Below, piece after piece: positions 18,840-28,140 of a stretch of DNA of 64,000 nt. The position numbers and the translations under genes were made by a program. Source of the stretch: CAIWHR01 sp963708855 (lineage in GTDB: Bacteria > Pseudomonadota > Gammaproteobacteria > Burkholderiales > Casimicrobiaceae). The notes under the pieces are model-generated. The model did not search any database, had not been told where the DNA came from, and saw only the letters and a list, made by a program, of their open reading frames with translations. Within the stretch, counting starts at the first letter, position 1; each line of letters opens with the position of its first letter. The stretch is from contig CAVPUM010000008.1 in assembly GCA_963708855.1 (NCBI GenBank), positions 124,001-188,000 of the forward strand, in the 5' to 3' direction.

Positions 18840-20591
18840 ATGACGGCCTTTCCGAATCGCCTGGCGGAGGAGATCTGGGCCAGCCGTTATCGCTTCCTGG
18901 CCCCGGACGGCGCGGCGGAGCCTTCGATCGACGCGACCTGGTCGCGGGTCGCGCGCGCGCTCGCCGCAGCCGAGCACGAAGCGCAGGCCGCGTGGGAGGG
19001 CCGCTTTCTCGACGTGCTCGCGGATTTCCGTTTTCTGCCCGGGGGCCGCATCCTGGCCGGAGCCGGCACCGGGCGCCGCGTCACGCTCTTCAATTGCTTC
19101 GTGATGGGCGCGATCGAGGACTCCCTCGACGGCATTTTCCGCGCTTTGCACGAGGGCGCCATGACGATGCAGCAAGGTGGCGGCATCGGTTATGACTATT
19201 CGCCGCTGCGCCCGGCCGGAGAGCCTGCCGATACCGCCGGCGTTGTCGCGTCCGGTCCTGTGTCCTTCATGCACGTCTGGGACGCGATGGGCGCCGCCGT
19301 GCAGTCCACGGGCGCGCGCCGCGGCGCCATGATGGCCACGCTGCGTTGCGACCATCCGGACATCGAGGCTTTCATCGCCGCGAAACGGCAGCCGGGCGCG
19401 TTGACCCGATTCAACCTTTCGGTGCTCGTGACCGACGGCTTTCTGCATGCAGTGGATGCCGACACCGAGTGGCCGCTGGTGTTCCCGGCCGAGGTCGCGG
19501 GGCGGCACATGCTGCGCGCGGTCCGTGCGCGCGCCTTGTGGGAGCGCATTGTGCGCACGGCCTACGAGTGCGCGGAGCCGGGTGTCATCTTCATCGACCG
19601 CGTGCGCGCGCTCGACAACCTCGGCTATGCGGAGCGCATCAGCGCGACCAATCCCTGCGGGGAGATTCCGTTGCCGCCCTTCGGCGCGTGCGATCTCGGA
19701 TCGCTCAATCTGACGCGTTTTGTCGTCGCCCCGTTCACTCCGGACGCGCGGCTCGACGTCACCGCGCTCGAGAAGGCCGCGCAGGTTGCCGTCCGGATGC
19801 TGGACAACGTCTACGACGTTTCCGGCTTCCCGTTACCGCAGCAAGCCAGGACGGCGCGGGCGTCGCGACGGCTCGGAATCGGCGTCACGGGCCTCGCCGA
19901 CGCGCTCATCATGCTGGGCCTGCGTTACGACGGCGCGCCCGCCCGCCGCGTGGCGGCCGACGCGATGCGCAGCGTGACGGAATCCGCGTACTGGGCGTCG
20001 GTCGAGATCGCGCGCGACAAGGGGAGTTTTCCGTCGTTCGATCGAGACCGGTATCTGAGCGCTCCCTTCGTGCACGGGCTGCCGTCCGAGCTGCAGGCCG
20101 CGATTGCCCGCGACGGAATTCGCAACAGCCATCTGACCGCGATCGCGCCGGCGGGAACGATCAGTCTGCTGGCCGGCAACGTGTCGAGTGGAATCGAGCC
20201 CGTGTACGCACTTTCGTATCAACGCCGCGTCCGGCAGGCGGACGGCGCTGCCGCGATCGTGCCGGTGGAGTGTTATGCCCTGGCGGAATACGCGCGCCTG
20301 AACGGCGGGGCGGGCCCGCTGCCGGAGTCCTTTGTCACCGTCGGCGAAATCAGTCCCGGCGCCCAGCTGGAAATGCAGAGCGCGCTGCAGACGCACATCG
20401 ATAACGCGATCGCGAAGACGGTGAACGTGCCGGCCGACATTCCCTTCGCCGATTTCGCCGCGATATACCGGCGTGCCTACGCGCTGGGCCTCAAGGGGTG
20501 CACGGTCTATCGCCCGAACGCGGTGACCGGCGCCGTCCTGTCGGCGGCGCCCACGGCCGAGCGTTGTTGCGACCTGCCGGGCGCCGATTGA
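18840..20591 (+). CDS. nrdJ: Adenosylcobalamin-dependent (class II) ribonucleotide reductase, short form
   Basis: 583 residues, intact; reduces ribonucleoside diphosphates or triphosphates with a B12-derived thiyl radical, without oxygen. Active-site marks: first redox Cys in LFNCFVMG, MTMQQGGGIGYD, the radical segment TNPCGEIPLPPFGACDLGS with Asn, Cys and Glu plus the second redox Cys in GAC, and APAGTISLLAGNVSSGIEP. It is the compact version lacking the long zinc-binding C-terminal region; the chain ends ERCCDLPGAD, whose Cys pair may serve as the reducing arm (inference). Starts 14 bases after paaY. Confidence 0.9.
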   Translation: MTAFPNRLAEEIWASRYRFLAPDGAAEPSIDATWSRVARALAAAEHEAQAAWEGRFLDVLADFRFLPGGRILAGAGTGRRVTLFNCFVMGAIEDSLDGIFRALHEGAMTMQQGGGIGYDYSPLRPAGEPADTAGVVASGPVSFMHVWDAMGAAVQSTGARRGAMMATLRCDHPDIEAFIAAKRQPGALTRFNLSVLVTDGFLHAVDADTEWPLVFPAEVAGRHMLRAVRARALWERIVRTAYECAEPGVIFIDRVRALDNLGYAERISATNPCGEIPLPPFGACDLGSLNLTRFVVAPFTPDARLDVTALEKAAQVAVRMLDNVYDVSGFPLPQQARTARASRRLGIGVTGLADALIMLGLRYDGAPARRVAADAMRSVTESAYWASVEIARDKGSFPSFDRDRYLSAPFVHGLPSELQAAIARDGIRNSHLTAIAPAGTISLLAGNVSSGIEPVYALSYQRRVRQADGAAAIVPVECYALAEYARLNGGAGPLPESFVTVGEISPGAQLEMQSALQTHIDNAIAKTVNVPADIPFADFAAIYRRAYALGLKGCTVYRPNAVTGAVLSAAPTAERCCDLPGAD

Positions 20592-20606
20592 TCCGAGCCG
20601 TGTCTT

Positions 20607-22196
20607 CTAGAAGCCCGCCGCCTGCCCGTCGCGGCGGGGATCGGACGCGGCCACGTAGCCGCCGTCGGTGCGCAGGATGATCTGCCCGGCGCCGAAGTCC
20701 ATGTAGGAATCGGCGATCACGTCGATCTGGTGCCCGAGGGCGATCAATCCGGCGCGCAGTTCGTGCGAGGCGCTTGCTTCGAGATCAACCGAGATCACCG
20801 CCGTTCAGTTTCCACCGGGGCGCGTCGAGCACCGCTTGCGGGTTCATGCCATGGATCAGGAGGCGCACCAGCGTCTGCACGTGTCCGGGCGGCTGGATGG
20901 GCCCCCCCATCACGCCGAACGCGGCGAGCGGTGCGCCGTTGCGCGTGAGAAAGCCTGGAATGATCGTGTGGAACGGCCGCTTGCCACCGCCGATCTCGTT
21001 CGGGTGACCCGCCGCCAGCGAAAAGCCGGTGCCGCGATTCTGCAGACTGATGCCGGTGCCCGGCACGACCACGCCCGAGCCGAATCCCATGTAATTCGAC
21101 TGGATCAGGGAAACGATCATGCCCCGCTCGTCGGCTGCGCAAAGATAGACGGTGCCACCCCGCGGCGGGTCGCCCGGTCCGAAATCCTGCGCGCGCTTCG
21201 GATCGATCATCCGCGCGCGCGACGCGAGGTAATCCGGATCCAGCAATGCCGATGGCGCAAATTGCATCGTGCGTGGGTCGCTGACGTAGCGATAGGCGTC
21301 GGCAAAGCCAAGCTTCATCGCCTCGATCTGCAGGTGCTGGCTCGCCGCTGAGTCCGGCGTCAGTGATTGCAGGTCGAACGCGCGCAGGATGCCGAGCGCC
21401 ATCAATGCCGCGATGCCCTGTCCGTTGGGCGGAATCTCGTGCACCGTGGTTGCGGCATAGTCGAGCTCCGAGGGGTTCAACCCAGTCCACGGTGTGTTCG
21501 ACGAAATCGGAGAGCGCGTGCAGAGCGCCGTTGGCGTGCGCGTGCGCGACCATCGCCTGTGCGAGCTCGCCCCGATAGAAGGCGTTGCCATGCGTCGCGG
21601 CGATGCTTTCGAGCGTTCGCGCCATCGCCGCGCAGCTCCATATCTCGCCGGCCACCGGTACCCGGCCTCGGGGCAGGAAGTGCTCGGCGAAGCCGAGGTC
21701 GTGCGGCAGCACCTTCTCGGCCGCGGCCCATTTCTGCGCGACGACCGGCGACACCGCATAGCCGTCCCGTGCATACCGTATGGCCGGCACGAAGAGGTCG
21801 GCGAACGGCAGCGTCCCGAAGCGTTGCGACAGCGCGGCCCACGCCGAGACGGCGCCGGGAATCGTCACCGCCTCCCAGCCGCGCGGAGGAATCTCGTCCA
21901 GGCCGGCGTACCGCTGCGGCGTCACCGCCGCCGGTGCGCGTCCCGACGCATTGAGCCCGATCAGTTCGCGGCCGTCCCAGAGGATCGCGAACAGGTCGCT
22001 GCCGATGCCGTTGCTGCACGGCTCGACGACCGTCAAGGCGATGGCCGCCGCCAGCGCGGCGTCGACCGCATTTCCGCCACGCTGGAGCATCGCGATGGCC
22101 GGCCTGCACCGCGAGCGGCTGCGACGTGGCGACGGCGTTCCGGGCAAGGACCGGCTGGCGGCGCGACGGATAGGGGAGCTGCCAGGCGAAACTCAT
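20607..22196 (-). CDS. ggt: Gamma-glutamyltransferase family protein (frameshifted)
   Basis: Ntn-hydrolase ~530 residues. N-terminal MSFAWQLPYPSRRQPVLARN, then AMLQRGGNAVDAALAAAIALTVVEP and GIGSDLFAILWDG of the large subunit. The autocatalytic nucleophile Thr is expected in GGTVYLCAADERGM, followed by SNYMGFGSGVVVPGTGI and FHTIIPGFLTRNG. It ends DPRRDGQAAGF. Breaks near 22120, 21480 and 20800 each fit one extra base. I see no signal peptide, so it is probably a cytoplasmic GGT-like enzyme; glutathione versus another gamma-glutamyl substrate is open. Confidence 0.87.
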
Positions 22197-22287
22197 CGCC
22201 AGGCCGGGGTGGTCGTCATCGACCTGCGCAAAGGGGGGGCACACACGGTCATTGGTGTCCGATGAACGGGCGTGGAGGCCCGTGTCA

Positions 22288-23787
22288 CTATTCCTGGAAC
22301 GCCACTTCGCGCGTCTTGCGGAAGCCCGGCAACACGATCAGCAGGATCAGGACACCCGCCATCAGCAGCATGACGAGGGACAGCGGACGCGTGAAGAACA
22401 CGGTCGGATCGCCGCGCGAGAGCAACAGGGCACGGCGCAGGTTCTCCTCCATCATCGGGCCGAGCACGAACCCGAGCAGCAGCGGCGCCGGCTCGCATTC
22501 GAGCTTGGCGAATATGATGCCGAGCAGACCGAACAGCACCGTCAGCATGATGTCCCAGTTGTTGTTGTTGATGCTGTACACGCCGATGGCGCAGAAGAGC
22601 AGGATTGCCGGGAAGAGGAGCCGGTACGGCACCTGCAGCAGCTTGATCCATATGCCGATCAGCGGCAGATTCAGCACGACGAGCATCAGATTGCCGATCC
22701 ACATCGATGCGATCAGCCCCCAGAAGAGCGACGGGTTGGACGTCATCACCTGCGGGCCGGGCTGGATGTTGTGAATGGTCATGGCGCCGACCATCAACGC
22801 CATCACGGCGTTCTCCGGGATGCCGAGCGTCAGCAGCGGAATGAAAGACGTCTGGGCCCCGGCATTGTTCGCCGATTCGGGCCCGGCCACACCCTGAATG
22901 GCTCCCTTGCCAAATTCGCCCGGATCGTCGGCCACCTTCTTTTCCAGGGTGTAGGACGCGAACGCCGAAAGCATCGCGCCACCGCCAGGCAGCACGCCGA
23001 GCACCGAGCCCAGCCCCGTGCCGCGGAGCACCGCGGGCCAGGCCTTCCGGAACTGCTCCCTGCTGAGCCAGAAACCCCTCAACTTGGCCACAACGATCTC
23101 GCGCTTGCCGGTTCTTTCGAGATTGGAAATGATCTCGGCGAAGCCGAACATGCCCATCGCCACGGTCACCACGCCGATGCCATCGGTAAGCTCGGGAATG
23201 CCGAATGCGAACCGGGCGACGCCGGAATTGACGTCGGTTCCCACGATGCCGAGCAGGAGGCCGAGAATGATCATCGCGATCGCCTTCAGCAGCGAACCGT
23301 GCGCGAGCACGACCGCGCCGATCAGCCCGAGCACCATCAACGAAAAATACTCGGCCGGACCGAACTTGAGCGCGAGCTCGGACAAGGGCGTCGCGACGGA
23401 CGCGATCAGCAACGTCGCCACGGTGCCGGCGAAAAACGACGCAATTGCCGCGATGGTCAGTGCCGCTCCGGCCTGCCCCTTCAACGCCATCTGGTGGCCG
23501 TCGAGGCAGGTGACGACCGACGACGATTCGCCGGGCATGTTGATCAGGATCGCCGTCGTCGAACCGCCGTATGACGCGCCGTAATAGATCCCGGCGAGCA
23601 TGATCAGCGCGGACACCGGCTGCAGAGCGTAGGTCGCCGGCAGCAGCATCGCGATGGTCGCCACGGGACCGATGCCCGGCAGCACGCCGATCAGCGTGCC
23701 GAGCACGACACCGATCAGAGCGTAGAGGAGGTTGACCGGCGTGAGCGCGACGCCGAAACCCAGAGCGAGATTGGCAAGCAGATCCAC
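22288..23787 (-). CDS. tctA: Tripartite tricarboxylate transporter, large permease TctA
   Basis: 499 residues, intact, ~12 hydrophobic segments. Family blocks GTLIGVLPGIGPVATIAMLLP, IYYGASYGGSTTAILINMPGE near residue 70, VLPGGGAMLSAFASYTLEKK and LGIPENAVMALMVGAM are visible. With TctB and a periplasmic TctC receptor it imports carboxylates using the membrane potential. tctB lies 44 bases upstream on the same strand. No tctC is adjacent on either side, so the receptor must come from elsewhere in the genome. Confidence 0.95.
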   Translation of the reverse strand: MDLLANLALGFGVALTPVNLLYALIGVVLGTLIGVLPGIGPVATIAMLLPATYALQPVSALIMLAGIYYGASYGGSTTAILINMPGESSSVVTCLDGHQMALKGQAGAALTIAAIASFFAGTVATLLIASVATPLSELALKFGPAEYFSLMVLGLIGAVVLAHGSLLKAIAMIILGLLLGIVGTDVNSGVARFAFGIPELTDGIGVVTVAMGMFGFAEIISNLERTGKREIVVAKLRGFWLSREQFRKAWPAVLRGTGLGSVLGVLPGGGAMLSAFASYTLEKKVADDPGEFGKGAIQGVAGPESANNAGAQTSFIPLLTLGIPENAVMALMVGAMTIHNIQPGPQVMTSNPSLFWGLIASMWIGNLMLVVLNLPLIGIWIKLLQVPYRLLFPAILLFCAIGVYSINNNNWDIMLTVLFGLLGIIFAKLECEPAPLLLGFVLGPMMEENLRRALLLSRGDPTVFFTRPLSLVMLLMAGVLILLIVLPGFRKTREVAFQE

Positions 23788-23831
23788 CGTGTCCCTCTCA
23801 GCGCACGCCGCGAGCGTCGGTGCTGTTCACC

Positions 23832-24284
23832 TCAGTGCGCGCCAGGCCAGATGCCGATCTGCAGCTTGAGCCCGATCACGAAGACGCCGACGACGAGGAC
23901 GGCCAGCACGATACCGCTGATGACTGCCTCCCTGGGCCGGAACTCGTGGCTGGCGGCACTGGCCAGTACGATCAGGATGATCGCCGATATCGCGAGTCCA
24001 GCGCGGGTGACGATCAGGCCGAACAACACGACGCTGCCAAGCGTCACCAGAACGGGCCGCCACTTCCAGCCAGGCAGCGGCGATCCGCTCAGCCGCAGCG
24101 ACCGCAGCGCGAGTATGGCGCCGAGGACGATCAGCAGGATGCCGAGCAGGCGCGGGAAATAGCCGGGCCCCATCCGCGCGGCGGTGCCGAGCGTGTAGTT
24201 GGACGCTATCGCGATCGCGGCAATCCCAGTCGCGACGAACAGCAGACCGGCGACGAGATCCTTGGGGCTGCGCACGACCGCCAT
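23832..24284 (-). CDS. tctB: Tripartite tricarboxylate transporter, small permease TctB
   Basis: 150 residues with four hydrophobic stretches (LVAGLLFVATGIAAIAIA, LLGILLIVLGAILALRS, VTLGSVVLFGLIV, ISGIVLAVLVVGVFVIGL), and MGPGYFPRLLG between the first two, the TctB signature. The frame opens at 24311, but ATG 24284 (MAVVRSPKDL) has GGGGAG six bases upstream and is the better start. Together with TctA it forms the membrane unit of a TTT carboxylate importer. Confidence 0.88.
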   Translation of the reverse strand: MAVVRSPKDLVAGLLFVATGIAAIAIASNYTLGTAARMGPGYFPRLLGILLIVLGAILALRSLRLSGSPLPGWKWRPVLVTLGSVVLFGLIVTRAGLAISAIILIVLASAASHEFRPREAVISGIVLAVLVVGVFVIGLKLQIGIWPGAH

Positions 24285-24311
24285 CACTTGCTCCCCGGAC
24301 GTCCTCGACAA

Positions 24312-25122
24312 CTACAGACCGCCCTTGGCGCGGAGTTCCTTGAAGTAGGCGTCGAGACTCTGGGCCTGCAGCCGTTGCTGCAGCTGCGGCTTCACCTCGT
24401 CGAAGCCCGGGATCTTCGCCTCGCGGATATCGGTGACTTCGATCACGTGCCAGCCGAACTGGGACTGCACGGGCTGAGCGGTGAACTTGCCCTTCGGCAG
24501 CTTGACCATCGCCTCGGAGAACGGCTTGACGAAATTGCCCGGCGCATTCCAGTCGAGATCACCGCCGTTGGCCTTGGAGCCGGAATCCTTCGACCGCTCG
24601 GCGAGCTTCTCGAACTTGCCGCCTTTCTGCAGCTCGACGATGACTTCCTTCGCCTCGTCTTCCTTTTCCACGAGAATGTGGCGCACCTTGTACTCCTTGT
24701 CGCCCATCTGTGCCTTGATGGTGTCGTATTCCTTGCGCAGCGACGCCTCCGGGACCGGGTTCGCCTTGACCCAGTCCGAAACGTAGGCACGCACCAGCAC
24801 TGTCTGCGATGCGAGGTCGATCTGGTTCTTGATGTCGGCGTTCTTGTCGAGCCCCTTCTTTTTTGCCTCGCGCACGAGAAGCTCGCGGGTATTGAGCTCC
24901 TCGCGAATCGCATTGCGCAGCTCGGGCGTATCGGGCTGGCCCTGACGCCAGGCGCTCCTTCAGCAGGAAGTCGAAATAGACTTTGGGGTAGAGCTCCTTG
25001 CTCGCCGCCGGTGCCGCGGCCTGACCCTTCGCGGGGGCGGCCTTGTCCTGCGCCTGGGCCGGCACGCCGGCCAGCATGGCGACGGCCGCCATTGCGGCGA
25101 GGGTGATCGAAGTGCGGTTCAT
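24312..25122 (-). CDS. Periplasmic parvulin-type peptidyl-prolyl isomerase (frameshifted)
   Basis: ~270 residues. Signal peptide MNRTSITLAAMAAVAMLAG ending AQAQ; N-terminal SurA-like helices KVYFDFLLKE and (after one inserted base near 24940) LNTRELLVREAKKKGLDKN; parvulin domain with VRHILVEKEDEAKE, KFEKLAERSKD, GGDLDW and FGWHVIEVTD. Catalyses proline isomerisation for outer-membrane protein folding. ATG 25122 is chosen over 25131 because AAGGA stands 9 bases before it but directly abuts the earlier ATG. Downstream of bolA and yciB, a common betaproteobacterial order. Confidence 0.88.
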
Positions 25123-25135
25123 CGTGGGCATTCCT

Positions 25136-25411
25136 TTACGGTTGGGGAGGGAATTCTTCGGGAGTCAGCGCCTTGATCGAAAGCGCGTGAATCGGGAGCG
25201 GAACGAGGTCGGCAACTTCGCGCAGCACGCGTTGGTGGCGCTGCAATCGCGGCATTCCGCAGAACAAATTCGACACGATCACCATGGAAAAGTGCCCGCC
25301 GCCCCCGGCGGCGCCCGCATGGCCGACGTGCGCGGCGCTGTCGTCGCGAATCTCCAGCATGGCAGGGGCAAGTGGTGCGAGGCGCAGACGCAGCAGCGCG
25401 GGGACATCCAT
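25136..25411 (-). CDS. BolA-family protein
   Basis: 91 residues, intact: MDVPALLRLRLAPLAPAMLEI, then DDSAAHVGHAGAAGGGGHFS with the invariant HVGH and the GGGHF turn, VSNLFCGMPRLQRHQRVL and HALSIKALTPEEF. BolA proteins partner monothiol glutaredoxins in iron-sulfur and iron homeostasis. The Cys/His ligands fit the general BolA pattern. It lies between yciB (77 bases upstream) and the parvulin gene (13 bases downstream) on one strand, so a single transcript from the yciB promoter is likely. Confidence 0.9.
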   Translation of the reverse strand: MDVPALLRLRLAPLAPAMLEIRDDSAAHVGHAGAAGGGGHFSMVIVSNLFCGMPRLQRHQRVLREVADLVPLPIHALSIKALTPEEFPPQP

Positions 25412-25488
25412 GGTTTTGGGCACACCCTGGGCACTGTGCGCGCCCCCTGCGCGAGGGACCTTGCCTTCCTTGGGGCGGCGCGGAAGGC

Positions 25489-26037
25489 TCACGCGGTTTC
25501 CTCGGTCGCGGTCTCCTCGGTCGCGTAGCGCGACAGCCAGACCCCCTGCGCCAGCGCGAACACGAGAAAGAGCCCGATGCCACCCCACACCTTGTACAGG
25601 ACCCAGGTCTGCTCGGAGTAGTGGAACGCGACGTACCAGTTGGCTACGCCCATCAACGCAAAGAACGCCACCCATGCCCAAGTCAGGCGGGTCCAAACGG
25701 GCGGAGGAAGGATGACCCCCTTCATCAGATAGGCGAGCAGGTCACGGCCGAATCCCAGCTTGCCGACGGCGAGAATCGCGCCAAACAGGCCGTAGAGAAC
25801 GGTAGGCTTCCACATGATGAAAGTCTTGTCCTGCAGCAGCAGCGTCGCGCCGCCGAAGACCGCGATGATCACCAGCGACAGCCAGTGTGTGACCCCTGCG
25901 CGACCATGCTTCCAGTGGATCCAGGAAATCTGCAGGACCGAGGCAACGATCGCCACGCCGGTGGCGACGAAGATCCCCTGCCACAGGTAGGCGCCGAAAA
26001 ACAGCAGCAGCGGAAAGAAATCGACGAGTAATTGCAT
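25489..26037 (-). CDS. yciB: Inner-membrane septation protein A homologue YciB
   Basis: 182 residues, intact, five hydrophobic helices: LLVDFFPLLLFFGAYLWQGI, VATGVAIVASVLQISW, HWLSLVIIAVFGGATLLL, WKPTVLYGLFGAILAVGK and a C-terminal GGIGLFLVFALAQGVWL. WVAFFALMGVANWYVAF is the family-typical asparagine-tryptophan helix. Linked to cell envelope integrity and division. The C-terminus carries an ATEETATEETA repeat. First gene of a yciB-bolA-parvulin run. Confidence 0.92.
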   Translation of the reverse strand: MQLLVDFFPLLLFFGAYLWQGIFVATGVAIVASVLQISWIHWKHGRAGVTHWLSLVIIAVFGGATLLLQDKTFIMWKPTVLYGLFGAILAVGKLGFGRDLLAYLMKGVILPPPVWTRLTWAWVAFFALMGVANWYVAFHYSEQTWVLYKVWGGIGLFLVFALAQGVWLSRYATEETATEETA

Positions 26038-26045
26038 AACCGATC

Positions 26046-26051
26046 ATTATA
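26046..26051 (-). promoter_or_regulatory. TATAAT box 8 nt before the yciB start
   Basis: Minus-strand TATAAT (26051-26046), GATCGGTT, then ATG 26037. AGTCAG 17 bases upstream is a weak -35. Expected to drive yciB-bolA-parvulin with almost no leader. Confidence 0.5.
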
Positions 26052-26135
26052 CCCTCTGAGCGTCAGGTCTGACTATATGACGGGATCGGGCGTCGACGGC
26101 CGGACCGCCGGGGCATGCGCCCGCATCCGGTGTCA

Positions 26136-26702
26136 TCACGGGCGCGGCGCGAGGAGGCGGCGCAGGCGTGCCCAATCGAACGCCGGACCAGGGTCCGTCT
26201 TGCGGCCGGGCGCAATGTCGCGATGGCCGACGATGTCGTCTATCGGGAACGACCGGCGAAGCACCCGGATCAACCGGGCGAGCATCGTGTACTGCGCGGC
26301 GGCATAGGCAGTGTCGTCGGCCCCTTCCAGCTCGATGCCGATGGAGAAATCGTTGCAGCGTTCGCGGCCTTTCCAGGCCGATGCTCCGGCGTGCCATGCC
26401 CGTTCGAGGCAGCGGACGAACTGGATGAGCTCGCCGTCGCGCCGGATCAGAAAGTGCGCCGAGACCTTCATGCCCGCGATGCCCGCGTAGTACGGATGCG
26501 CGTGCGGATCGAGACGGTTGGTGAAGAGGCGAATGATGCCGTCGCCGCCGTACTCACCCGGCGGCAGCGAGATGCCGTGCACGACGATGAGCGAGACCAC
26601 CGCTCCCGCCGGGCGCGCGTCGCGATTGGGCGATCGGACTTGCCGCGCCAGATTCGCGTAACCGCGCTCGTCCAGCGCGAGTTGCCTGCGCCTGGCGCTC
26701 AA
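26136..26702 (-). CDS. ampD: 1,6-anhydro-N-acetylmuramyl-L-alanine amidase AmpD
   Basis: Cytoplasmic zinc amidase of peptidoglycan recycling. Zinc ligands fit VVHGISLPPGEYGG (first His), then VGHRDIAPGRKTDPGPAFDW near the C-terminus (second His and Asp). AHFLIRRDGELIQFV and GRERCNDFSIGIELEG are typical. The start is unclear: the frame is open far upstream and has no ATG near the family N-terminus; TTG 26702 (LSARRRQLALDERGY) would give 188 residues, the normal size. Follows pilR by ~100 bases on the same strand. Confidence 0.87.
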   Translation of the reverse strand: MSARRRQLALDERGYANLARQVRSPNRDARPAGAVVSLIVVHGISLPPGEYGGDGIIRLFTNRLDPHAHPYYAGIAGMKVSAHFLIRRDGELIQFVRCLERAWHAGASAWKGRERCNDFSIGIELEGADDTAYAAAQYTMLARLIRVLRRSFPIDDIVGHRDIAPGRKTDPGPAFDWARLRRLLAPRP

Positions 26703-26799
26703 TCCGGCCGCCCCGGGAAAAGCGGGGTCCGATACGGCTCCCGGCAATTCTTCGGCTTGACTCCGACAGCCCGAAAAATCGTAGCTGGCCCCACTTTCG

Positions 26800-28137
26800 C
26801 TATTTGATGCCCAGCCGCTCCATGCGGTAGCGCATCGCGCGGAAGGTGATGCCCAGCAGCTTCGCGGCGGCCGTGCGGTTATAGCGCGTCTTCTCCAGCG
26901 CTTCATTGATCGCCGCGCGCTCGACGCGATCGAGGTAATCCTGCAGCGGCCACTTGTCGCCGGCGGTCACCACGAACTCGGATTCCTCGGCGACAGGGGT
27001 CAGATGCAGGTCCTCGGCGGTGATCCTCTGCGGATCGATGGCGAGCGAGAGTCCGCGCTCGAGCACGTTCTCGAGCTCGCGCACGTTGCCCGGGAACGGA
27101 TAACGCTCCAGGGCCGCGACAGACTCGGCATCGAGCCGCGCCGGATTTCCGCGCGACAGTCGAGCGAGGATCGCGTTGGCGATCAGCGGGATGTCCTCGC
27201 GCATGTCGCGCAAGCTCGGCATCGCGAGCTCGATCACATGCAGCCGGTAGTAGAGGTCCTGCCGGAATTCGCCGCTGTCGACCAGCGCCGCAAGCTTCTT
27301 GTGGGTTGCGCTGATGATGCGAACGTCGACGGCATCCTCCTGTGTCGAGCCGACCTTGCGCACCTTTTTTTCCTGGATAGCGCGCAGGAGCTTGACCTGC
27401 ATCTGCAGCGGCAGGTCCGCGACCTCGTCGAGGAACAGCGTTCCACCGTTCGCCGCCTGGAAGAATCCGTCGCGATCGGCCTCGGCGCCGGTGAACGCCC
27501 CTTTGCGATAGCCGAAGAATTCGCTTTCCATCAGGTTCTCGGGAATCGCTCCGCAGTTCACCGCAACGAACGGCAGTTCGGCACGGGTGCCGCCCCCGTG
27601 GATCATCCGGGCGGCGAGTTCCTTGCCGCTGCCGGACTCTCCGTTGATGAAGACCGGCGCCTGGCTCTTCGCGAGCCGTTCGATCATGTCGCGGACGTGC
27701 ATCATCGCCGGCGATTCGCCGAGCAGGCTGTAACCCGAAGGTGGCGGCGCTTTCTCCGGTACCTTCAGCGCCTGCTTGACCAGCGCGCGCAGCTGTTCCA
27801 GTGCCACCGGTTTCGCCAGGTAATCGAAAGCGCCGGCCTTGAGCGCTGCCACCGCGTTTTCGGCACTGCCGTAGGCCGTGATCACCGCGACCGGCAGGTC
27901 CAGCCCCTTCTGGTTGATGTGCTCGACGACGCGCAGCCCCGTTCCGTCCGGCAGGCGCATATCGGTAAGGCAGAGGTCGAAGGGTTCCGCATCGAGCAGG
28001 GCGATCGCTTCGGTGACGGTCTCGGCGCGCGTGGTGTCGAGACCCATGCGCGAGAGCGTGAGTTCCAGCAGCTCCAGCAGATCGGGTTCGTCGTCGATCA
28101 GAAGTACTCTGGGCTGGCCGCGGGATTTTCTGGACAT
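26800..28137 (-). CDS. pilR: Sigma-54-dependent response regulator PilR
   Basis: 445 residues, intact. Receiver domain VLLIDDEPDLLELLEL with phospho-acceptor Asp in CLTDMRLP and Lys in YLAKP; AAA+ domain with Walker A GESGSGKE, the sigma-54 contact loop GAFTGAEAD and Walker B GGTLFLDEVADLP; C-terminal Fis-type helix-turn-helix NRTAAAKLLGITFRAMRYRM. Activates type IV pilin genes from sigma-54 promoters in its known homologues. The partner PilS is encoded three bases upstream. No pilin genes are in this window. Confidence 0.92.
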   Translation of the reverse strand: MSRKSRGQPRVLLIDDEPDLLELLELTLSRMGLDTTRAETVTEAIALLDAEPFDLCLTDMRLPDGTGLRVVEHINQKGLDLPVAVITAYGSAENAVAALKAGAFDYLAKPVALEQLRALVKQALKVPEKAPPPSGYSLLGESPAMMHVRDMIERLAKSQAPVFINGESGSGKELAARMIHGGGTRAELPFVAVNCGAIPENLMESEFFGYRKGAFTGAEADRDGFFQAANGGTLFLDEVADLPLQMQVKLLRAIQEKKVRKVGSTQEDAVDVRIISATHKKLAALVDSGEFRQDLYYRLHVIELAMPSLRDMREDIPLIANAILARLSRGNPARLDAESVAALERYPFPGNVRELENVLERGLSLAIDPQRITAEDLHLTPVAEESEFVVTAGDKWPLQDYLDRVERAAINEALEKTRYNRTAAAKLLGITFRAMRYRMERLGIK

Positions 28138-28140
28138 TGT

